Positions 26,652-36,353 of a stretch of 64,000 bases of DNA are shown in pieces. Source of the DNA: Pseudomonas cichorii (GTDB taxonomy: Bacteria > Pseudomonadota > Gammaproteobacteria > Pseudomonadales > Pseudomonadaceae); the NCBI RefSeq assembly GCF_003700275.1, contig NZ_RBRE01000028.1, forward strand, positions 62,001 to 126,000, in the 5' to 3' direction. The notes beneath the pieces are model-generated. The model ran no database searches. It was not told the DNA's origin and saw nothing but the letters and a program-made list of their open reading frames with translations. Within the stretch, counting starts at the first letter, position 1; each line of letters starts with the position of its first letter. The position numbers and the translations under genes are program-made.

Positions 26652-27956
26652 TCAGCGAGCTACCATCCCAGCGGCTTGTTCGGTAGCCTCCGTAGTACGC
26701 GTTGCGAGTTTACGAACCTCGTCAGCCACGACAGCGAAACCGCGCCCAGCCTCTCCTGCGCGCGCAGCCTCAATAGCCGCATTTAGGGCCAGGAGATTTG
26801 TCTGACTTGCGATGCCCTGTATCGTACCTACAATTTGCGACAACTGGGCGATGTTGGTTTCCAAAGTCCGCTGATGCCTAACCTCTGCGTCTCTCAACTC
26901 TTTCTGCTCGTGCTGCAGATGGACGTCCACGAGAGCGCCAACCACGTGAAGTGGAGAGCCAAGCGGATCGCGCCGGGTCTGACCGCGACCCCTGAACCAA
27001 CGATAATCGCCACTTTTCATCTTCAACCGATACTCGATGTCGAATGGAGTCTTTCCTGACTTATCATTCAAGTGAGCAACGAAAGCGTTGAGGCTTCGGT
27101 CTTTATCATCCGGATGCAGCCTAGAAACCCAGCTATCCAAAACATCTGGAAACTCTTCAACAGTTTCAAAGCCGAGCAGTCTTCGGAACTGAGGCGACCA
27201 CCAGAAGGGGTTTTGTGCATTCACAGGATCTCCGGCGATCACTTCCATATCCCACAATCCATCGGAGAGCATTTCTCTAGCAAGTTCAAACCTGGTGATG
27301 ATGACGTCGTGTTCCTGATCACGTTCCAACTGATCATGAATATCCCTTAGCGAGCCAGCTACTCGGATCGGAGTTCCTCGCTCGTCACGAAGTGTTTCAC
27401 CTTGAGCGTGGAACCATCGATAGGAACCGTTCTTCATTGCGAGCCGGTACCTTATCTTATATGGCGTGTTCCCGGACTTGTCGTTGAGATGACGAGCAAA
27501 GGCGTCGAGTGTACCCTGCTTGTCCTGTGGATGAATGCGATCCGCCCAACTGGCCAAGACATTTGGGAAATCACGTTCGTCACTAAACCCCAAAAGGTTT
27601 CGAAATTGCGACGACCACCAAAAGCTGTTCTTCGGATTAACGGGGTCGCCAGCAACAACATCCATGTCCCAAAGGCCCTCACTAGCAGCCCGATTCACTA
27701 AGTCGAATCTGATTTCATGGGCTAAGGCAGAAGCTGTTGACTCGCGAAGTAATTCACGAGCAGCTTCAAGCTCGTATTCAAGTTGGCTAATGCGCGATTG
27801 GGACTCACGATTTGATGATTCGAGAAACTCCCAGGCATCAAGGATTGATGGGGCCTCTTTGCAACCGTTGACCTGAGGTACCTTCCCGCTCCTGATAGCA
27901 GCTATTAACTGCTGAAGGGCAAAACGGTCACGACGCAAGAATGGAAAAGGGGGCAT
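26652..27956 (-). CDS. PAS-PAS methyl-accepting chemotaxis-like protein, short signalling domain
   Basis: A 434-aa cytosolic protein with no membrane helix. A coiled segment (residues about 45-85, [17 protein letters not shown]) is followed by two similar PAS domains. Each begins near GLWDMxVxAGDPVN, contains FWWS.QFR.LLGF and R.HP.DK, and ends with YRWF. The C-terminus has the receptor hairpin tip [20 protein letters not shown] then [20 protein letters not shown] and stops about 20 residues later, so only the N-arm and tip of the usual hairpin are present. The layout recalls BdlA of P. aeruginosa. The start MPPFPFLRR was preferred over one 15 codons upstream. Confidence 0.85.
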   Translation of the reverse strand: MPPFPFLRRDRFALQQLIAAIRSGKVPQVNGCKEAPSILDAWEFLESSNRESQSRISQLEYELEAARELLRESTASALAHEIRFDLVNRAASEGLWDMDVVAGDPVNPKNSFWWSSQFRNLLGFSDERDFPNVLASWADRIHPQDKQGTLDAFARHLNDKSGNTPYKIRYRLAMKNGSYRWFHAQGETLRDERGTPIRVAGSLRDIHDQLERDQEHDVIITRFELAREMLSDGLWDMEVIAGDPVNAQNPFWWSPQFRRLLGFETVEEFPDVLDSWVSRLHPDDKDRSLNAFVAHLNDKSGKTPFDIEYRLKMKSGDYRWFRGRGQTRRDPLGSPLHVVGALVDVHLQHEQKELRDAEVRHQRTLETNIAQLSQIVGTIQGIASQTNLLALNAAIEAARAGEAGRGFAVVADEVRKLATRTTEATEQAAGMVAR

Positions 27957-28014
27957 GGTATGAGACTCAATAAACGTTACGGGCACATTGATAAGGGGCA
28001 AGGTAAAACAAAAC

Positions 28015-28079
28015 GATCGCAGCCTATGGCTGTTCCTACGTTGGAACGCGTACGCCTGAGGCTGCCGAAGGCTGCGATC
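28015..28079. repeat. REP element, GATCGCAGCCT type
   Basis: GATCGCAGCCTATGGCTG on the left and GCCGAAGGCTGCGATC on the right are inverted copies of the common P. fluorescens/putida REP core. It differs from the GCGAATTCATTCGCGAA type found in the first 8 kb and marks the edge of the GC-rich pxp block. Confidence 0.75.
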
Positions 28080-28089
28080 TTTTCAGGGT

Positions 28090-29271
28090 TTAGAAGTAAT
28101 ACCCAATGTTCATGTACAACTGGTTTTCCCACTGGTTGCTGCCACCTGCCCCCAGACTCTGGGTGTAGCTGCTGCCACCGATGTACGGATCGTTCTTACC
28201 GTATAGCCACTCCGTGGCGATCCACAGTTTGCTGACGGAGAACGATGTGCCGAAAATCATCCGCTGCGAGGTCTTGAAGTCGTCGTCGGATTTGTCGAAG
28301 GCGCTGTAGTTGGCGTACAGCTTCACGCCGCTGATCTGATCGAACAGGTACTTGCCGCCAACGTCGTAGCTCACGTCCGCCACGTAAAGGTTGCCGCGAC
28401 TGGCGACGTTGAAGGTGCCGTCGAAGCCGCCGAGGGTCACCAGTTCATCGGTGCCGGGATTGCGCGGGGACATCTGCTGCCGCGCCGCTTGCAGTTGCAC
28501 GCCCCATGGACCGTTCTTGCCGATGTAGTGCACGGCCACGGCATTGCGCCGGCCGTCGTTGTTGGTGTCCTGGTTCTCCAGGGTCGAGGTCAGGCCGGAG
28601 ATCCCGACTTCGGATTTCCACGGCCCCAGGTCCAGCGCCTTGGCCACCCGCAGCACCACCGTATTGCGCTCCTGGTTGTTGCTGCCATCGGCGACGTAGC
28701 TGTCGGCTTCAGACACCACGCTGGAGTAAGTATCACCCTTGCTGGTGCCTTTACCCTGCCATGCAGGGCGCAGGTAGTAGCCGGCCTGGATGTTCCAGTC
28801 GCCACTTTGCTGAATGTACTTGGCACCGATTTCTGACAGGTCTTCCAAGCCCACGACGTTGCCGAGGGTCTCGAAGAAGGTGCTGCCGAAGTATGGCTGC
28901 AAACCGAACGGCACCTGATTCAGGCCGACCTGGACCTGCTGGTCGGGGTTGAACTTGTAGCCGATCCACGCCGATTCGGCGAACTGGATGTCACCGACAT
29001 TCTTTGTGTACTGATAAGGATAGGCCCGCCCATAGAAGCGATATTTGGCCGCTCCGATCCAGGTGTCAGAATTAAACTTGGCGCTGAGAAACGCGGTGTC
29101 GAAGTTGAACTTCTGGATGTCACGATCCGGGTCATAATCCCAGCGCGCACGGACCGCGCCGCCGAGGTCAAGGTTGTCGGTCACCTGAACCGCCATGGCC
29201 GGTGCCGCAAAAGCGCCGAGCAGCGGAATTAGAGCAATGGAACGGATAGCACGAGGGGTGGTTGTGCGCAC
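28090..29271 (-). CDS. Outer-membrane porin
   Basis: A 393-aa protein with a cleavable signal peptide (about 27 residues, ending APAMAVQV) and a beta-barrel body. It has alternating aromatic strands, LGGAVRARWDYD at the start, YANYSAFDKSDDDF near the end and a terminal aromatic residue after MNIGYYF, as expected for BAM insertion. It resembles the phosphate-selective/carbohydrate porin superfamily rather than OprD. It is the last gene of the leftward pxp cassette, so it probably admits that pathway's substrate. Confidence 0.85.
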   Translation of the reverse strand: MRTTTPRAIRSIALIPLLGAFAAPAMAVQVTDNLDLGGAVRARWDYDPDRDIQKFNFDTAFLSAKFNSDTWIGAAKYRFYGRAYPYQYTKNVGDIQFAESAWIGYKFNPDQQVQVGLNQVPFGLQPYFGSTFFETLGNVVGLEDLSEIGAKYIQQSGDWNIQAGYYLRPAWQGKGTSKGDTYSSVVSEADSYVADGSNNQERNTVVLRVAKALDLGPWKSEVGISGLTSTLENQDTNNDGRRNAVAVHYIGKNGPWGVQLQAARQQMSPRNPGTDELVTLGGFDGTFNVASRGNLYVADVSYDVGGKYLFDQISGVKLYANYSAFDKSDDDFKTSQRMIFGTSFSVSKLWIATEWLYGKNDPYIGGSSYTQSLGAGGSNQWENQLYMNIGYYF

Positions 29272-29443
29272 AGTGATACTCCCGATTTTCTGATTATTGT
29301 TGGGAACAGCAGCCCGGGCCGCAGCGAACGCTGCGACATGAGTAAAGGGTTATAGAGTCATTTGGCTTGAGGTCGGATCAGCCTTCCAATGCCCGCCTTC
29401 CATTGTTGGAGCCGGTTGGTCTGGAAGGTATTACTGCAAAATC

Positions 29444-30766
29444 CTACTCTGCCGACTTCAACCGTAACCGGCTTCGATGGGACAAGCCTGCCTGCAATGC
29501 AAATGCAACGATCACAGTCGAGGGTGCGGAAAAGCTGCTCAGGCCAGGGCCGGAGAACATCAGTGCCAGTCCCAATGCGGTGGCGCCAAACCAGGCGCTC
29601 AAGCCCGCCGAATTGAACGCTTTCACCCGTTCGAGCGCCGCCACTTCACTGCGTCCGTAAAGAATCTGCGCCAACGCCACACCCACCCAGGCCACCACGA
29701 AAATCCCCTGATAGGCCAACGCTTTAAGTAAGTAAGTAAACACGTCCGCGAGCATCAGGCCGTACACGATCACCCCAACCGTCAGCGCCCACATCAAGTA
29801 CGAACCGCGGATGCCAAAGCGGGCAAAGAACGCCTGCATGTTCATCGTCGCCAGATAGTAATTGGCCGTGTTGATCCGGGTTTGCGTGGCCCAGACAAAC
29901 AGCAACCCCCACAAGCCCATCAACTGTAAAATTGCCATCACCACCGAGACTTCGTTCAGCGCGCCTTCGTGGGGAATGCTGCTGACCAGGTAGATGCCCG
30001 CCGCGCCGTTAAGTAGAAACGTCACCGCGTAGAACGGCATGCCGAAGTTCCAGCGGCCGTGATACTCGGCGTCTTTAGGCTTGCCGAAACGGGCGTAGTC
30101 GAAGGTGAACAGCATCAACACCCAGATGCCCATGTACGCAACAAAGCAATCCCACCAACCGAAGGCACTGGGGGTTGCCGGGCCGAAATCCAGCCATTGC
30201 GGCTGGTAGCCATAACGACTGATCGACAGCCCCACCGCCACCAGCAAGCCACCCAGGTACACCGGCAGCAACACGCCGTTGAGCTTGTCCAGCCAGTGCT
30301 GCACGCTGCCCAGGATCATCGGCACGCTGTACAGCACCACCAGCAACGCGGCCAGCGGGAAGACCAACTGCGGATACAGGTGATTGAGCGCCACGGCGAT
30401 CACCGAGCCTTCGAATACTGCGTAATAGATGGCCGTCGAGAAGAAGATCAAAGTCGCCAGGCACGCCCCGGTGCTGCCGAACAGCAACCGTGAAAACAAC
30501 GCCACCGACAAACCGCTGCGGATGGCGAAGCGACTGAGCACCGAGTTGACCAGGCCGTAGCTGATCACCGACAGCACCATGCCGATCAGGGCATTGCGGG
30601 CGCCGTACGACAACGCCAGCGATGCGCCGACCACGATGTAGAACATTGCACTGCAGACCGCCCACCAGGCCATGGTCAGGGACAGCCGCCCCATGCGTGC
30701 GTCGGCGGGAACGGGGTGATTGGCCGGGTCTTGCCCGGTTTGACTCGATTGCGATAAAGCAGCCAT
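29444..30766 (-). CDS. NCS1-family (cytosine/purine/hydantoin type) permease
   Basis: About 440 aa from MAALSQSSQTG, with 12 hydrophobic segments. NCS1 features include GARNALIGMVLSVISYGLVN, SGLSVALFSRLLFGSTGACL and WVLMLFTFDYARFGKPKD. NCS1 proteins are sodium or proton symporters for nucleobases, allantoin and hydantoins. In this operon context 5-oxoproline (pyroglutamate) or a similar cyclic amide is the expected substrate. It follows pxpC by 111 bp on the same strand. Confidence 0.88.
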   Translation of the reverse strand: MAALSQSSQTGQDPANHPVPADARMGRLSLTMAWWAVCSAMFYIVVGASLALSYGARNALIGMVLSVISYGLVNSVLSRFAIRSGLSVALFSRLLFGSTGACLATLIFFSTAIYYAVFEGSVIAVALNHLYPQLVFPLAALLVVLYSVPMILGSVQHWLDKLNGVLLPVYLGGLLVAVGLSISRYGYQPQWLDFGPATPSAFGWWDCFVAYMGIWVLMLFTFDYARFGKPKDAEYHGRWNFGMPFYAVTFLLNGAAGIYLVSSIPHEGALNEVSVVMAILQLMGLWGLLFVWATQTRINTANYYLATMNMQAFFARFGIRGSYLMWALTVGVIVYGLMLADVFTYLLKALAYQGIFVVAWVGVALAQILYGRSEVAALERVKAFNSAGLSAWFGATALGLALMFSGPGLSSFSAPSTVIVAFALQAGLSHRSRLRLKSAE

Positions 30767-30877
30767 ATGCGTGAACTCCAAAACCAGTCAAAGGTTGAAG
30801 CGCGGGCAGCCGTCACCGCACTGAAGTGCGACGTTGGCTTGCCGTTTAGCATTACCCGCGCGATGCGGCGGGCAGAA

Positions 30878-31852
30878 TCAGGAAGGGAACAGCTTGCTCA
30901 GGCAGCTGAGTTTTTTCTTATAGGAACGTCGCGCTTCCAGCGCCTCTTCGAGGGTCACCGCGACAAAGCGGGCCTTCTGGTTGGGTTGCATCTGGCCGAT
31001 CAGGTCGAGGTCGGCGCTGATCACCGTGCCAATCATCGCGTAGCCGCCACCGGACACGGCGTCGCGGTGCAACACAATCGGTTCGAGCCCGGCCGGGACC
31101 TGAATCGAGCCGATCGGGTAGCAACTGTCGACGATGTTCGATGGATCGGAACCGGCGCCGAACGGTTGCTCTCGCGGCTTAAAATTCAGCGCGCTGCCGC
31201 CCTTGAAGCGATAGCCGATACGGTCGGCTTCAGAGCCGACCGTCCACGGCTCGGCGAAAAAGCTTTTCGCCGCCGATTCGGTCAAGCGGTGGTAGTACAG
31301 ACCGGGCACCACCCGCAGGGTGATTTCGCCACCCAGCGCCTGGCGCAATGCCATGGGCAAACTGGCCCCTGCGCGGCTCTTGCCCCTGGCGATACCGATC
31401 GGCAATTCGTCGCCCGCGATCAACCGACGCCCCTGAAAACCGCCCAGCGCGCCGAGCGCATAGGTCGAGCGACTGCCAAGTACGATCGGCACATCAATGC
31501 CACCGGCCACCGCCAAATAAGCTCGGGCACCGGCCTTCGGAAAGTCAAAGCGCAACACTTGCCCGGCCTTCACCGCGAACGCGGTGTCGTGGTGCATTTC
31601 CACGCCATCGACCCGTGCCGTCATGAGCGCGCCGCAGACCGCCACCAGTGCATCCTGCTGAAACTCCAGCTCCGGTCCAAGCAACGTGCATTCCAGCGCC
31701 GCCGAACCAGCCGGGTTACCAACCAGTTGATTGGCCGCGCTCAAGGCGTATTGATCGAGCGCACCGGAAGGTGGAATGCCCAAGTGGTAATAACCTTCGC
31801 GGCCCAGGTCCTGCACCGAAGTCGCGAGGCCGGGTTTGAGGATCTTGATCAT
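30878..31852 (-). CDS. pxpC: 5-oxoprolinase subunit C (biotin-dependent carboxyltransferase family)
   Basis: A 324-aa protein of the KipA/allophanate hydrolase subunit 2 family. The opening IKILKPGLATSVQDLGREGYYHLGIPPSGALD is characteristic (quoted here in parts: VQDLGREGYYHLG and PSGALDQYAL). Later motifs are AVAGGIDVPIVLGSRSTYAL and GGYAMIGTVISADLD. With PxpA and PxpB it forms ATP-dependent 5-oxoprolinase (5-oxoproline to glutamate). The start ATG overlaps the pxpB stop by 4 bp, indicating translational coupling. Confidence 0.92.
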   Translation of the reverse strand: MIKILKPGLATSVQDLGREGYYHLGIPPSGALDQYALSAANQLVGNPAGSAALECTLLGPELEFQQDALVAVCGALMTARVDGVEMHHDTAFAVKAGQVLRFDFPKAGARAYLAVAGGIDVPIVLGSRSTYALGALGGFQGRRLIAGDELPIGIARGKSRAGASLPMALRQALGGEITLRVVPGLYYHRLTESAAKSFFAEPWTVGSEADRIGYRFKGGSALNFKPREQPFGAGSDPSNIVDSCYPIGSIQVPAGLEPIVLHRDAVSGGGYAMIGTVISADLDLIGQMQPNQKARFVAVTLEEALEARRSYKKKLSCLSKLFPS

Positions 31853-32721
31853 GCCAACACCTCCTGTAGCGACTTGGGATAGCCGACGGGATCGGCCAGA
31901 AAGGCATCCAGGGAAAATTCTACCGGCCGGATCCGCAGATCGAAGCGCCCGGCTTCCACGTCGGCCACCGCCTGGTCATAGGCCTCACGGTCCATCGGTT
32001 TGAATTGCACGATGTCGCCCGGACGGAAAAACACCATGTGCTCCTTGAGGTACGCCAGGTTCTGCTGCGGGTCGTAGATCGGTGCCGGCGTGACGCCGAA
32101 CATCTGGTAGCCGCCGGCACCGCGCACCGAGTAGATGCAGCCGAAGCAACCGCCATGCCCCAGGGTCAACTTCGGCGTGTCGGTGCGCGGTCGCAGGTAT
32201 TTGGGCACCTGTAACTGACGCTCGCGCTCGACCATCTGGAACATGAACGGCAGACCCGCGACGAAGCCGACCATAGAGACAAACCACGGCGCACCACTGT
32301 GGGCGGCGATGAACGCATCGACGTCTGCCAGGCCGTTAATTCGCGCGGCGTATTCCAGGTCCGTGGCGCTCGGGTCTTGATGACGGTCGCGAAAACGCAT
32401 CAAGATTTCGTGGGTCCAGGGGTCGTTATAGAGCACCGGAATCTCGATGATCCGCGTCTGCAACGTGCGCTCGGCGACGGCCCCGGCCTCGGCGATTTTT
32501 ACCGCTTCGAGCAAGCTGTGTGGGGCGATGCGATCCGGGTCAAAACGGATCTGAAATGACGCGTTGGCCAAACACACATCGAGCACACCATCGAGCGCCA
32601 GACGTTCGACTGCGCGGGTAACCGCCATGCCTTTGAAGAAGGCTTCAAGGGACATGCTGTCGCTGACTTCGGCAAACAAATGTTCATCGGCGCCGAAGCT
32701 GTAGCGGATTGGAGTGCTCAT
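31849..32721 (-). CDS. pxpB: 5-oxoprolinase subunit B (KipI/allophanate hydrolase subunit 1 family)
   Basis: A 290-aa protein starting MSTPIRYSFGADEHLF. Family motifs include EIPVLYNDPWT (equivalent to the usual IPVCYGG region), FVSMVGFVAGLPFMFQM and GGYQMFGVTPAPIYDP, with FRPGDIVQFKPMD. It partners with PxpC. Its ATG overlaps the accC stop by 4 bp. Loss of the usual YGGEYGPDL signature (here VLYNDPWTHEI) suggests a subfamily with a different substrate within the cyclic amide group. Confidence 0.9.
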   Translation of the reverse strand: MSTPIRYSFGADEHLFAEVSDSMSLEAFFKGMAVTRAVERLALDGVLDVCLANASFQIRFDPDRIAPHSLLEAVKIAEAGAVAERTLQTRIIEIPVLYNDPWTHEILMRFRDRHQDPSATDLEYAARINGLADVDAFIAAHSGAPWFVSMVGFVAGLPFMFQMVERERQLQVPKYLRPRTDTPKLTLGHGGCFGCIYSVRGAGGYQMFGVTPAPIYDPQQNLAYLKEHMVFFRPGDIVQFKPMDREAYDQAVADVEAGRFDLRIRPVEFSLDAFLADPVGYPKSLQEVLA

Positions 32722-34091
32722 GCTTGACCTCCACGGCCACGCTCGGCCAACCAGGTTTCCAGGGTGCCGGTGTGGAAGTCGGCGCTGTGCAACCACGGTT
32801 GTTCCAGCAATTCGCCGTGCAGCGACAAGGTGGTGGCCATGCCGGAGAGCGTGGTGTGCTTCACTGCCAGCCGTGCGCGAGTCAAGGCCTCGGCACGATC
32901 ACGACCATGGACAATCAGCTTGGCCAGCAGCGAGTCATAGTACGGCGGCACGCGGTAGCCTTGATAGAGATGGGTGTCGACCCGAACGCCCTCGCCTTGC
33001 GGCCAGATCAACGATTCGACCAGACCGGGGCTGGGGAAGAAATCCCGCTCCGGGTCTTCGGCGTTCAGGCGCATTTGCAGGGCGGCACCATTGAGCTGGA
33101 TGTCGCTTTGCTTGAAGCCCAGCGGCTCGCCACCGGCAATGCGCAACATCGCCTGAACTAGGTCGATGCCGGTTATCAGTTCACTGACCGGATGCTCGAC
33201 CTGAATCCGCGTGTTCATCTCGATAAAAAAGAACTCGCCGGTCACGTCATCATATAGGTATTCCAGTGTGCCGGCGCCCTTGTAGCCCAGGGACTCGGTG
33301 AGGCGCACGGCGCTGGTGCAGAGCGTCTCGCGTTGCTGCGGGTTGAGGGCCGGCGATGGCGCTTCCTCGAAAATCTTCTGCCGACGACGTTGCAACGAAC
33401 ACTCACGCTCAAACAAGTGCACCGCGTGCTGACCGTCGCCCAACACTTGAACTTCGATGTGCCGTGCGCGGCTGATGAAGCGCTCCAGGTACACCGCGCC
33501 GTTGCCGAACGCAGCCTGGGCTTCGCGCTGGGATCGGGGGAACTCTTCAGCCAGTTGTTCGGCGTTTTCCGCCAGGCGAATACCCCGCCCGCCACCGCCG
33601 GCCGAGGCTTTGATCAACAGTGGAAAGCCAACGGCTTCGGCGGCCTTGAGCGCCGATTCGACATCGAACAGTTCACCGGGCGAACCGGGCACCACGGGCA
33701 CGCCCGCTTCCTGCGCGGTGCGCCGGGCTTCGGCCTTGTCGCCCATGCGCCGGATCGTCTCCGGGCTCGGGCCGACGAAAATGGCCCCGGCCGCCAGCAC
33801 CGCCTCGGCGAAGTCGGCGTTTTCCGAGAGAAAGCCATAACCCGGATGGACCGCGTTGGCGCCCGTGGCTTTCAGGGCGCCGAGCAATGCCTCGACGTTC
33901 AGGTAACTCTTGTCAGCGCGGGCCGGACCGAGAAGGTGCACCTCGTCGGCCATGCGCGCCGCCCGGGAATCGACGTCCGCTTCGCTGCACGCGGCAACCG
34001 TGGGAATCCCCAGTGCTTTGGCAGCACGGATAATCCGCACAGCGATCTCGCCACGGTTGGCGACCAGCAATTTTTGAATGGCTTGCGTCAT
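32718..34091 (-). CDS. accC: Biotin carboxylase (AccC-type), accessory copy
   Basis: A 457-aa ATP-grasp biotin carboxylase, full length. N-terminal KLLVANRGEIAVRIIRAAKA, ATP loop LIKASAGGGGRGIRLAEN, biotin/bicarbonate site EMNTRIQVEHPVSELITGID. It carboxylates the biotin of the small carrier encoded 10 bp upstream. As a second accC outside the core accBC operon it is dedicated to the pxp cassette, in which carboxylation probably supports cyclic-amide opening. The start MTQAIQKLLV was chosen by homology. Confidence 0.92.
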   Translation of the reverse strand: MTQAIQKLLVANRGEIAVRIIRAAKALGIPTVAACSEADVDSRAARMADEVHLLGPARADKSYLNVEALLGALKATGANAVHPGYGFLSENADFAEAVLAAGAIFVGPSPETIRRMGDKAEARRTAQEAGVPVVPGSPGELFDVESALKAAEAVGFPLLIKASAGGGGRGIRLAENAEQLAEEFPRSQREAQAAFGNGAVYLERFISRARHIEVQVLGDGQHAVHLFERECSLQRRRQKIFEEAPSPALNPQQRETLCTSAVRLTESLGYKGAGTLEYLYDDVTGEFFFIEMNTRIQVEHPVSELITGIDLVQAMLRIAGGEPLGFKQSDIQLNGAALQMRLNAEDPERDFFPSPGLVESLIWPQGEGVRVDTHLYQGYRVPPYYDSLLAKLIVHGRDRAEALTRARLAVKHTTLSGMATTLSLHGELLEQPWLHSADFHTGTLETWLAERGRGGQA

Positions 34092-34101
34092 GATCGCGCC
34101 C

Positions 34102-34347
34102 TCACTCGTCGTCGAGTGTTGCGACGACTTGACCCGGTTCCACCGGATCACCGTCTTCCGCCAGGAATGCGCTGAGGCGACCGGCCGTCCCGGCGGTCAG
34201 TTCGGAAAACTGCTTCATAACCTCGATCAAGCCAATCACCGTGTCGGCGCTGACCTGCGCGCCGACCTCGACGAAGTTCGCCGATTCAGGGGTGGCTTTG
34301 CGGTAGAAGGTCCCCGGCAACGGGGTGATTACAGTGTGTTCGGCCAT
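34102..34347 (-). CDS. accB: Biotin carboxyl carrier protein (AccB-type), short accessory copy
   Basis: Only 81 aa: essentially the lipoyl/biotinyl domain without the long N-terminal region of core AccB. The biotin-accepting lysine lies in GLIEVMKQFSEL (MKQ instead of the usual MKM). The C-terminal FLAEDGDPVEPGQVVATLD is typical. It is encoded 10 bp before accC. It should need BirA for biotinylation. Confidence 0.9.
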   Translation of the reverse strand: MAEHTVITPLPGTFYRKATPESANFVEVGAQVSADTVIGLIEVMKQFSELTAGTAGRLSAFLAEDGDPVEPGQVVATLDDE

Positions 34348-34439
34348 GTCTGTTCCTCTTGGAATAGTTGTAGAAAGGCAGGCAAAAATGAATCGGTGTG
34401 CAAACCTGGCGTCTGCGTGCCAGGCGTTTTCGTCTAATA

Positions 34440-35198
34440 TCAGCGCGGCGCGCGAACCTTGATCCCGGCGCCATCGAGCGCATTGCGGGTGGCTTCGACC
34501 AACGCCAGCGCGCCCGGTGTGTCGCTGTGCAAACAGATGGAATCGAATGCGATCGCCAGGTCTTCGCCCTCGACGGTGCGCACCACGCCTTCCTGACAGG
34601 CCCGCAGGACCCGCGCCGCGACCTGCGCTGGATCGTAGGCACGCACGTTGCGGGTAAAGACGATGGAGCCGCTGAGGTCGTATTCGCGGTCGGCGTAGAA
34701 CTCGCGGATCACTGGTTGGCCGAGTTCCGTAGCAACCCGCCAAATTACCGAATCAGGCATGCAATACAGCAGCAGCTCAGGCTCCAGGCGCTGCAGGTTT
34801 TCCACCAGCAAGCGCGCCGCTTCTTCGTCCCGAGCCAGGTGCATATAGAGCGCGCCGTGGGGTTTGATGTGTTGCAAGGCCACGCCCTGGACCCTGGCGA
34901 GTTCACGCAAGGCGCCGAGTTGATAAAGCATGTCGTCCACCAACTCCTGCGCCGGTGCATTGATGTGCCGGCGGCCGAAACCGACCAGGTCGCGGAATCC
35001 CGGATGGGCGCCGATGGCGACGCCCAGGCGCTTGGCCTGCTCGACCGTGCGACGCATAGTGCCGGGATCGCCGGCATGGAAACCGGTGGCGATATTGGCC
35101 GAGCTGATAAAACTCATCAGTTCATTGTCAACGCCATCACCGATGGTCCATGGGCCAAAGCCTTCACCCATGTCCGAGTTAAAATCTACTGCCTGCAT
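34440..35198 (-). CDS. pxpA: 5-oxoprolinase subunit A (LamB/YcsF family)
   Basis: A 252-aa protein with the LamB/YcsF hallmarks: [17 protein letters not shown] at the N-terminus, [33 protein letters not shown], and [16 protein letters not shown]. With PxpBC it catalyses ATP-dependent cleavage of 5-oxoproline to glutamate in bacteria lacking eukaryotic-type oxoprolinase. It is the first gene of the cassette, divergent from LysR at 35324. The start [10 protein letters not shown] was preferred over an ATG 13 codons upstream. Confidence 0.93.
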   Translation of the reverse strand: MQAVDFNSDMGEGFGPWTIGDGVDNELMSFISSANIATGFHAGDPGTMRRTVEQAKRLGVAIGAHPGFRDLVGFGRRHINAPAQELVDDMLYQLGALRELARVQGVALQHIKPHGALYMHLARDEEAARLLVENLQRLEPELLLYCMPDSVIWRVATELGQPVIREFYADREYDLSGSIVFTRNVRAYDPAQVAARVLRACQEGVVRTVEGEDLAIAFDSICLHSDTPGALALVEATRNALDGAGIKVRAPR

Positions 35199-35267
35199 GA
35201 CGCTTGCTCCCGACGCTTGTGACTTCATGCAGGTCAAGCTAGATTACCGCGAACCCCTTGGGAAGAT

Positions 35268-35281
35268 CTATTATCAGATAG
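35268..35281. promoter_or_regulatory. Putative LysR operator between pxpA and its regulator
   Basis: CTAT-TATCAG-ATAG is an interrupted dyad 43 bp before the LysR start and 70 bp before pxpA. It fits the T-N11-A half-site spacing of LysR boxes. GAAGAT and ATCTTC flank it outside. Confidence 0.45.
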
Positions 35282-35323
35282 GCCATCTTCTGAAAAACAG
35301 ATACCTAATCGCCCGGAGTGCTC

Positions 35324-36241
35324 ATGTCCCTAACCCTGCGCCAGATCCGCTATTTCGTCGCCACGGCCGAAGTCGGGCAAATCTCTCAAGCTGCGATTCA
35401 TCTGAATATTTCCCAGTCGGCCGTGACTACGGCGATCAAGGAACTGGAAGGCATCATTGGCGCGCTGCTGTTCCAACGCTCGGCCCAGGGCATGAGCCTG
35501 ACAGACGCCGGGCGGCACTTTCTGAATCGGGCCTATGTGATTTTGCGCAGCGTCGATGACGCGTTGAACAGCCCGTTGCCGGACATCCGCGCTAGCGGCG
35601 TGTTGCGGTTGGCGGCGAGCTACACGGTGATTGGTTACTTCCTGCCGCACCATTTGCAGCGGCTGGAGCATTGGCATCCGGATGTGACCATCGAAGTCCA
35701 CGAACAAGAACGGACGGCCATCGAAGAAGGTCTGCTCGAAGGTCGCTTCGACATGGCAGTGGTGCTGACCGCAAACCTCACGCTCCCGGACATCGTTTCG
35801 GAAACTCTCTTCAGCTCCGAGCGGCGGTTGTGGCTGCCCAGCCACCACCCCCTGTGCGAACGCTCAGCCGTAAGCCTCGCTGACGTGGTGAAAGAGCCCT
35901 ACATCCTGCTGACAGTCGACGAGGCCGAACAAAGTGCGATGCGTTACTGGGAACACGCACATCAACAACCGAACGTCAAGGTGCGCACCAGTTCCGTCGA
36001 GGCGGTGCGCAGCATGGTCGCCAATGGCAGCGGCGTAGCGATCCTCTCTGATCTAGTGCACCGTCCCTGGTCACTGGAAGGCAAACGCATAGAAACACTG
36101 ACCATCACCGAACAGGTGACACCGATGAGCGTCGGACTGGCGTGGCATCGCGAACGTGAATTCAGCCCGGCGATGCACGCATTTCGAAATTATTTCCACG
36201 ATGCATTTTTGGCACCCCAACAGCATTCCGCACGACGCTGA
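35324..36241 (+). CDS. LysR-family regulator of the pxp cassette
   Basis: A 305-aa protein from MSLTLRQIRYF, with CGGAG ending five bases upstream. The HTH runs through VATAEVGQISQAAIHLNISQ and SAVTTAIKELEGIIGALLFQ, then a LysR substrate domain (LRLAASYTVIGYFLPHHLQ). Divergent placement against pxpA indicates it controls uptake and opening of the cyclic amide. GC content and codon use match the pxp block. Confidence 0.9.
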   Translation: MSLTLRQIRYFVATAEVGQISQAAIHLNISQSAVTTAIKELEGIIGALLFQRSAQGMSLTDAGRHFLNRAYVILRSVDDALNSPLPDIRASGVLRLAASYTVIGYFLPHHLQRLEHWHPDVTIEVHEQERTAIEEGLLEGRFDMAVVLTANLTLPDIVSETLFSSERRLWLPSHHPLCERSAVSLADVVKEPYILLTVDEAEQSAMRYWEHAHQQPNVKVRTSSVEAVRSMVANGSGVAILSDLVHRPWSLEGKRIETLTITEQVTPMSVGLAWHREREFSPAMHAFRNYFHDAFLAPQQHSARR

Positions 36242-36353
36242 AAGATACGTAAAAGTAATCCACCGGCTTGACCTCATAAACGGTCATATCAGGGATTGAA
36301 AAAATGCAGTTAACTGAAAATTGGCGAGTTGCATCCGATGATAAAGGCGCCCT

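Noticed and set aside
30767..31882. 371-codon open frame antisense to pxpC
   Set aside because: Composition-driven shadow; the minus strand encodes a clear KipA-family protein.
33333..34175. 280-codon frame antisense to accC
   Set aside because: Shadow of the biotin carboxylase gene.
34102..34743. Longer frame that would extend the biotin carrier upstream
   Set aside because: Upstream part overlaps pxpA in another frame and lacks similarity; the ATG at 34347 gives a normal biotinyl domain.
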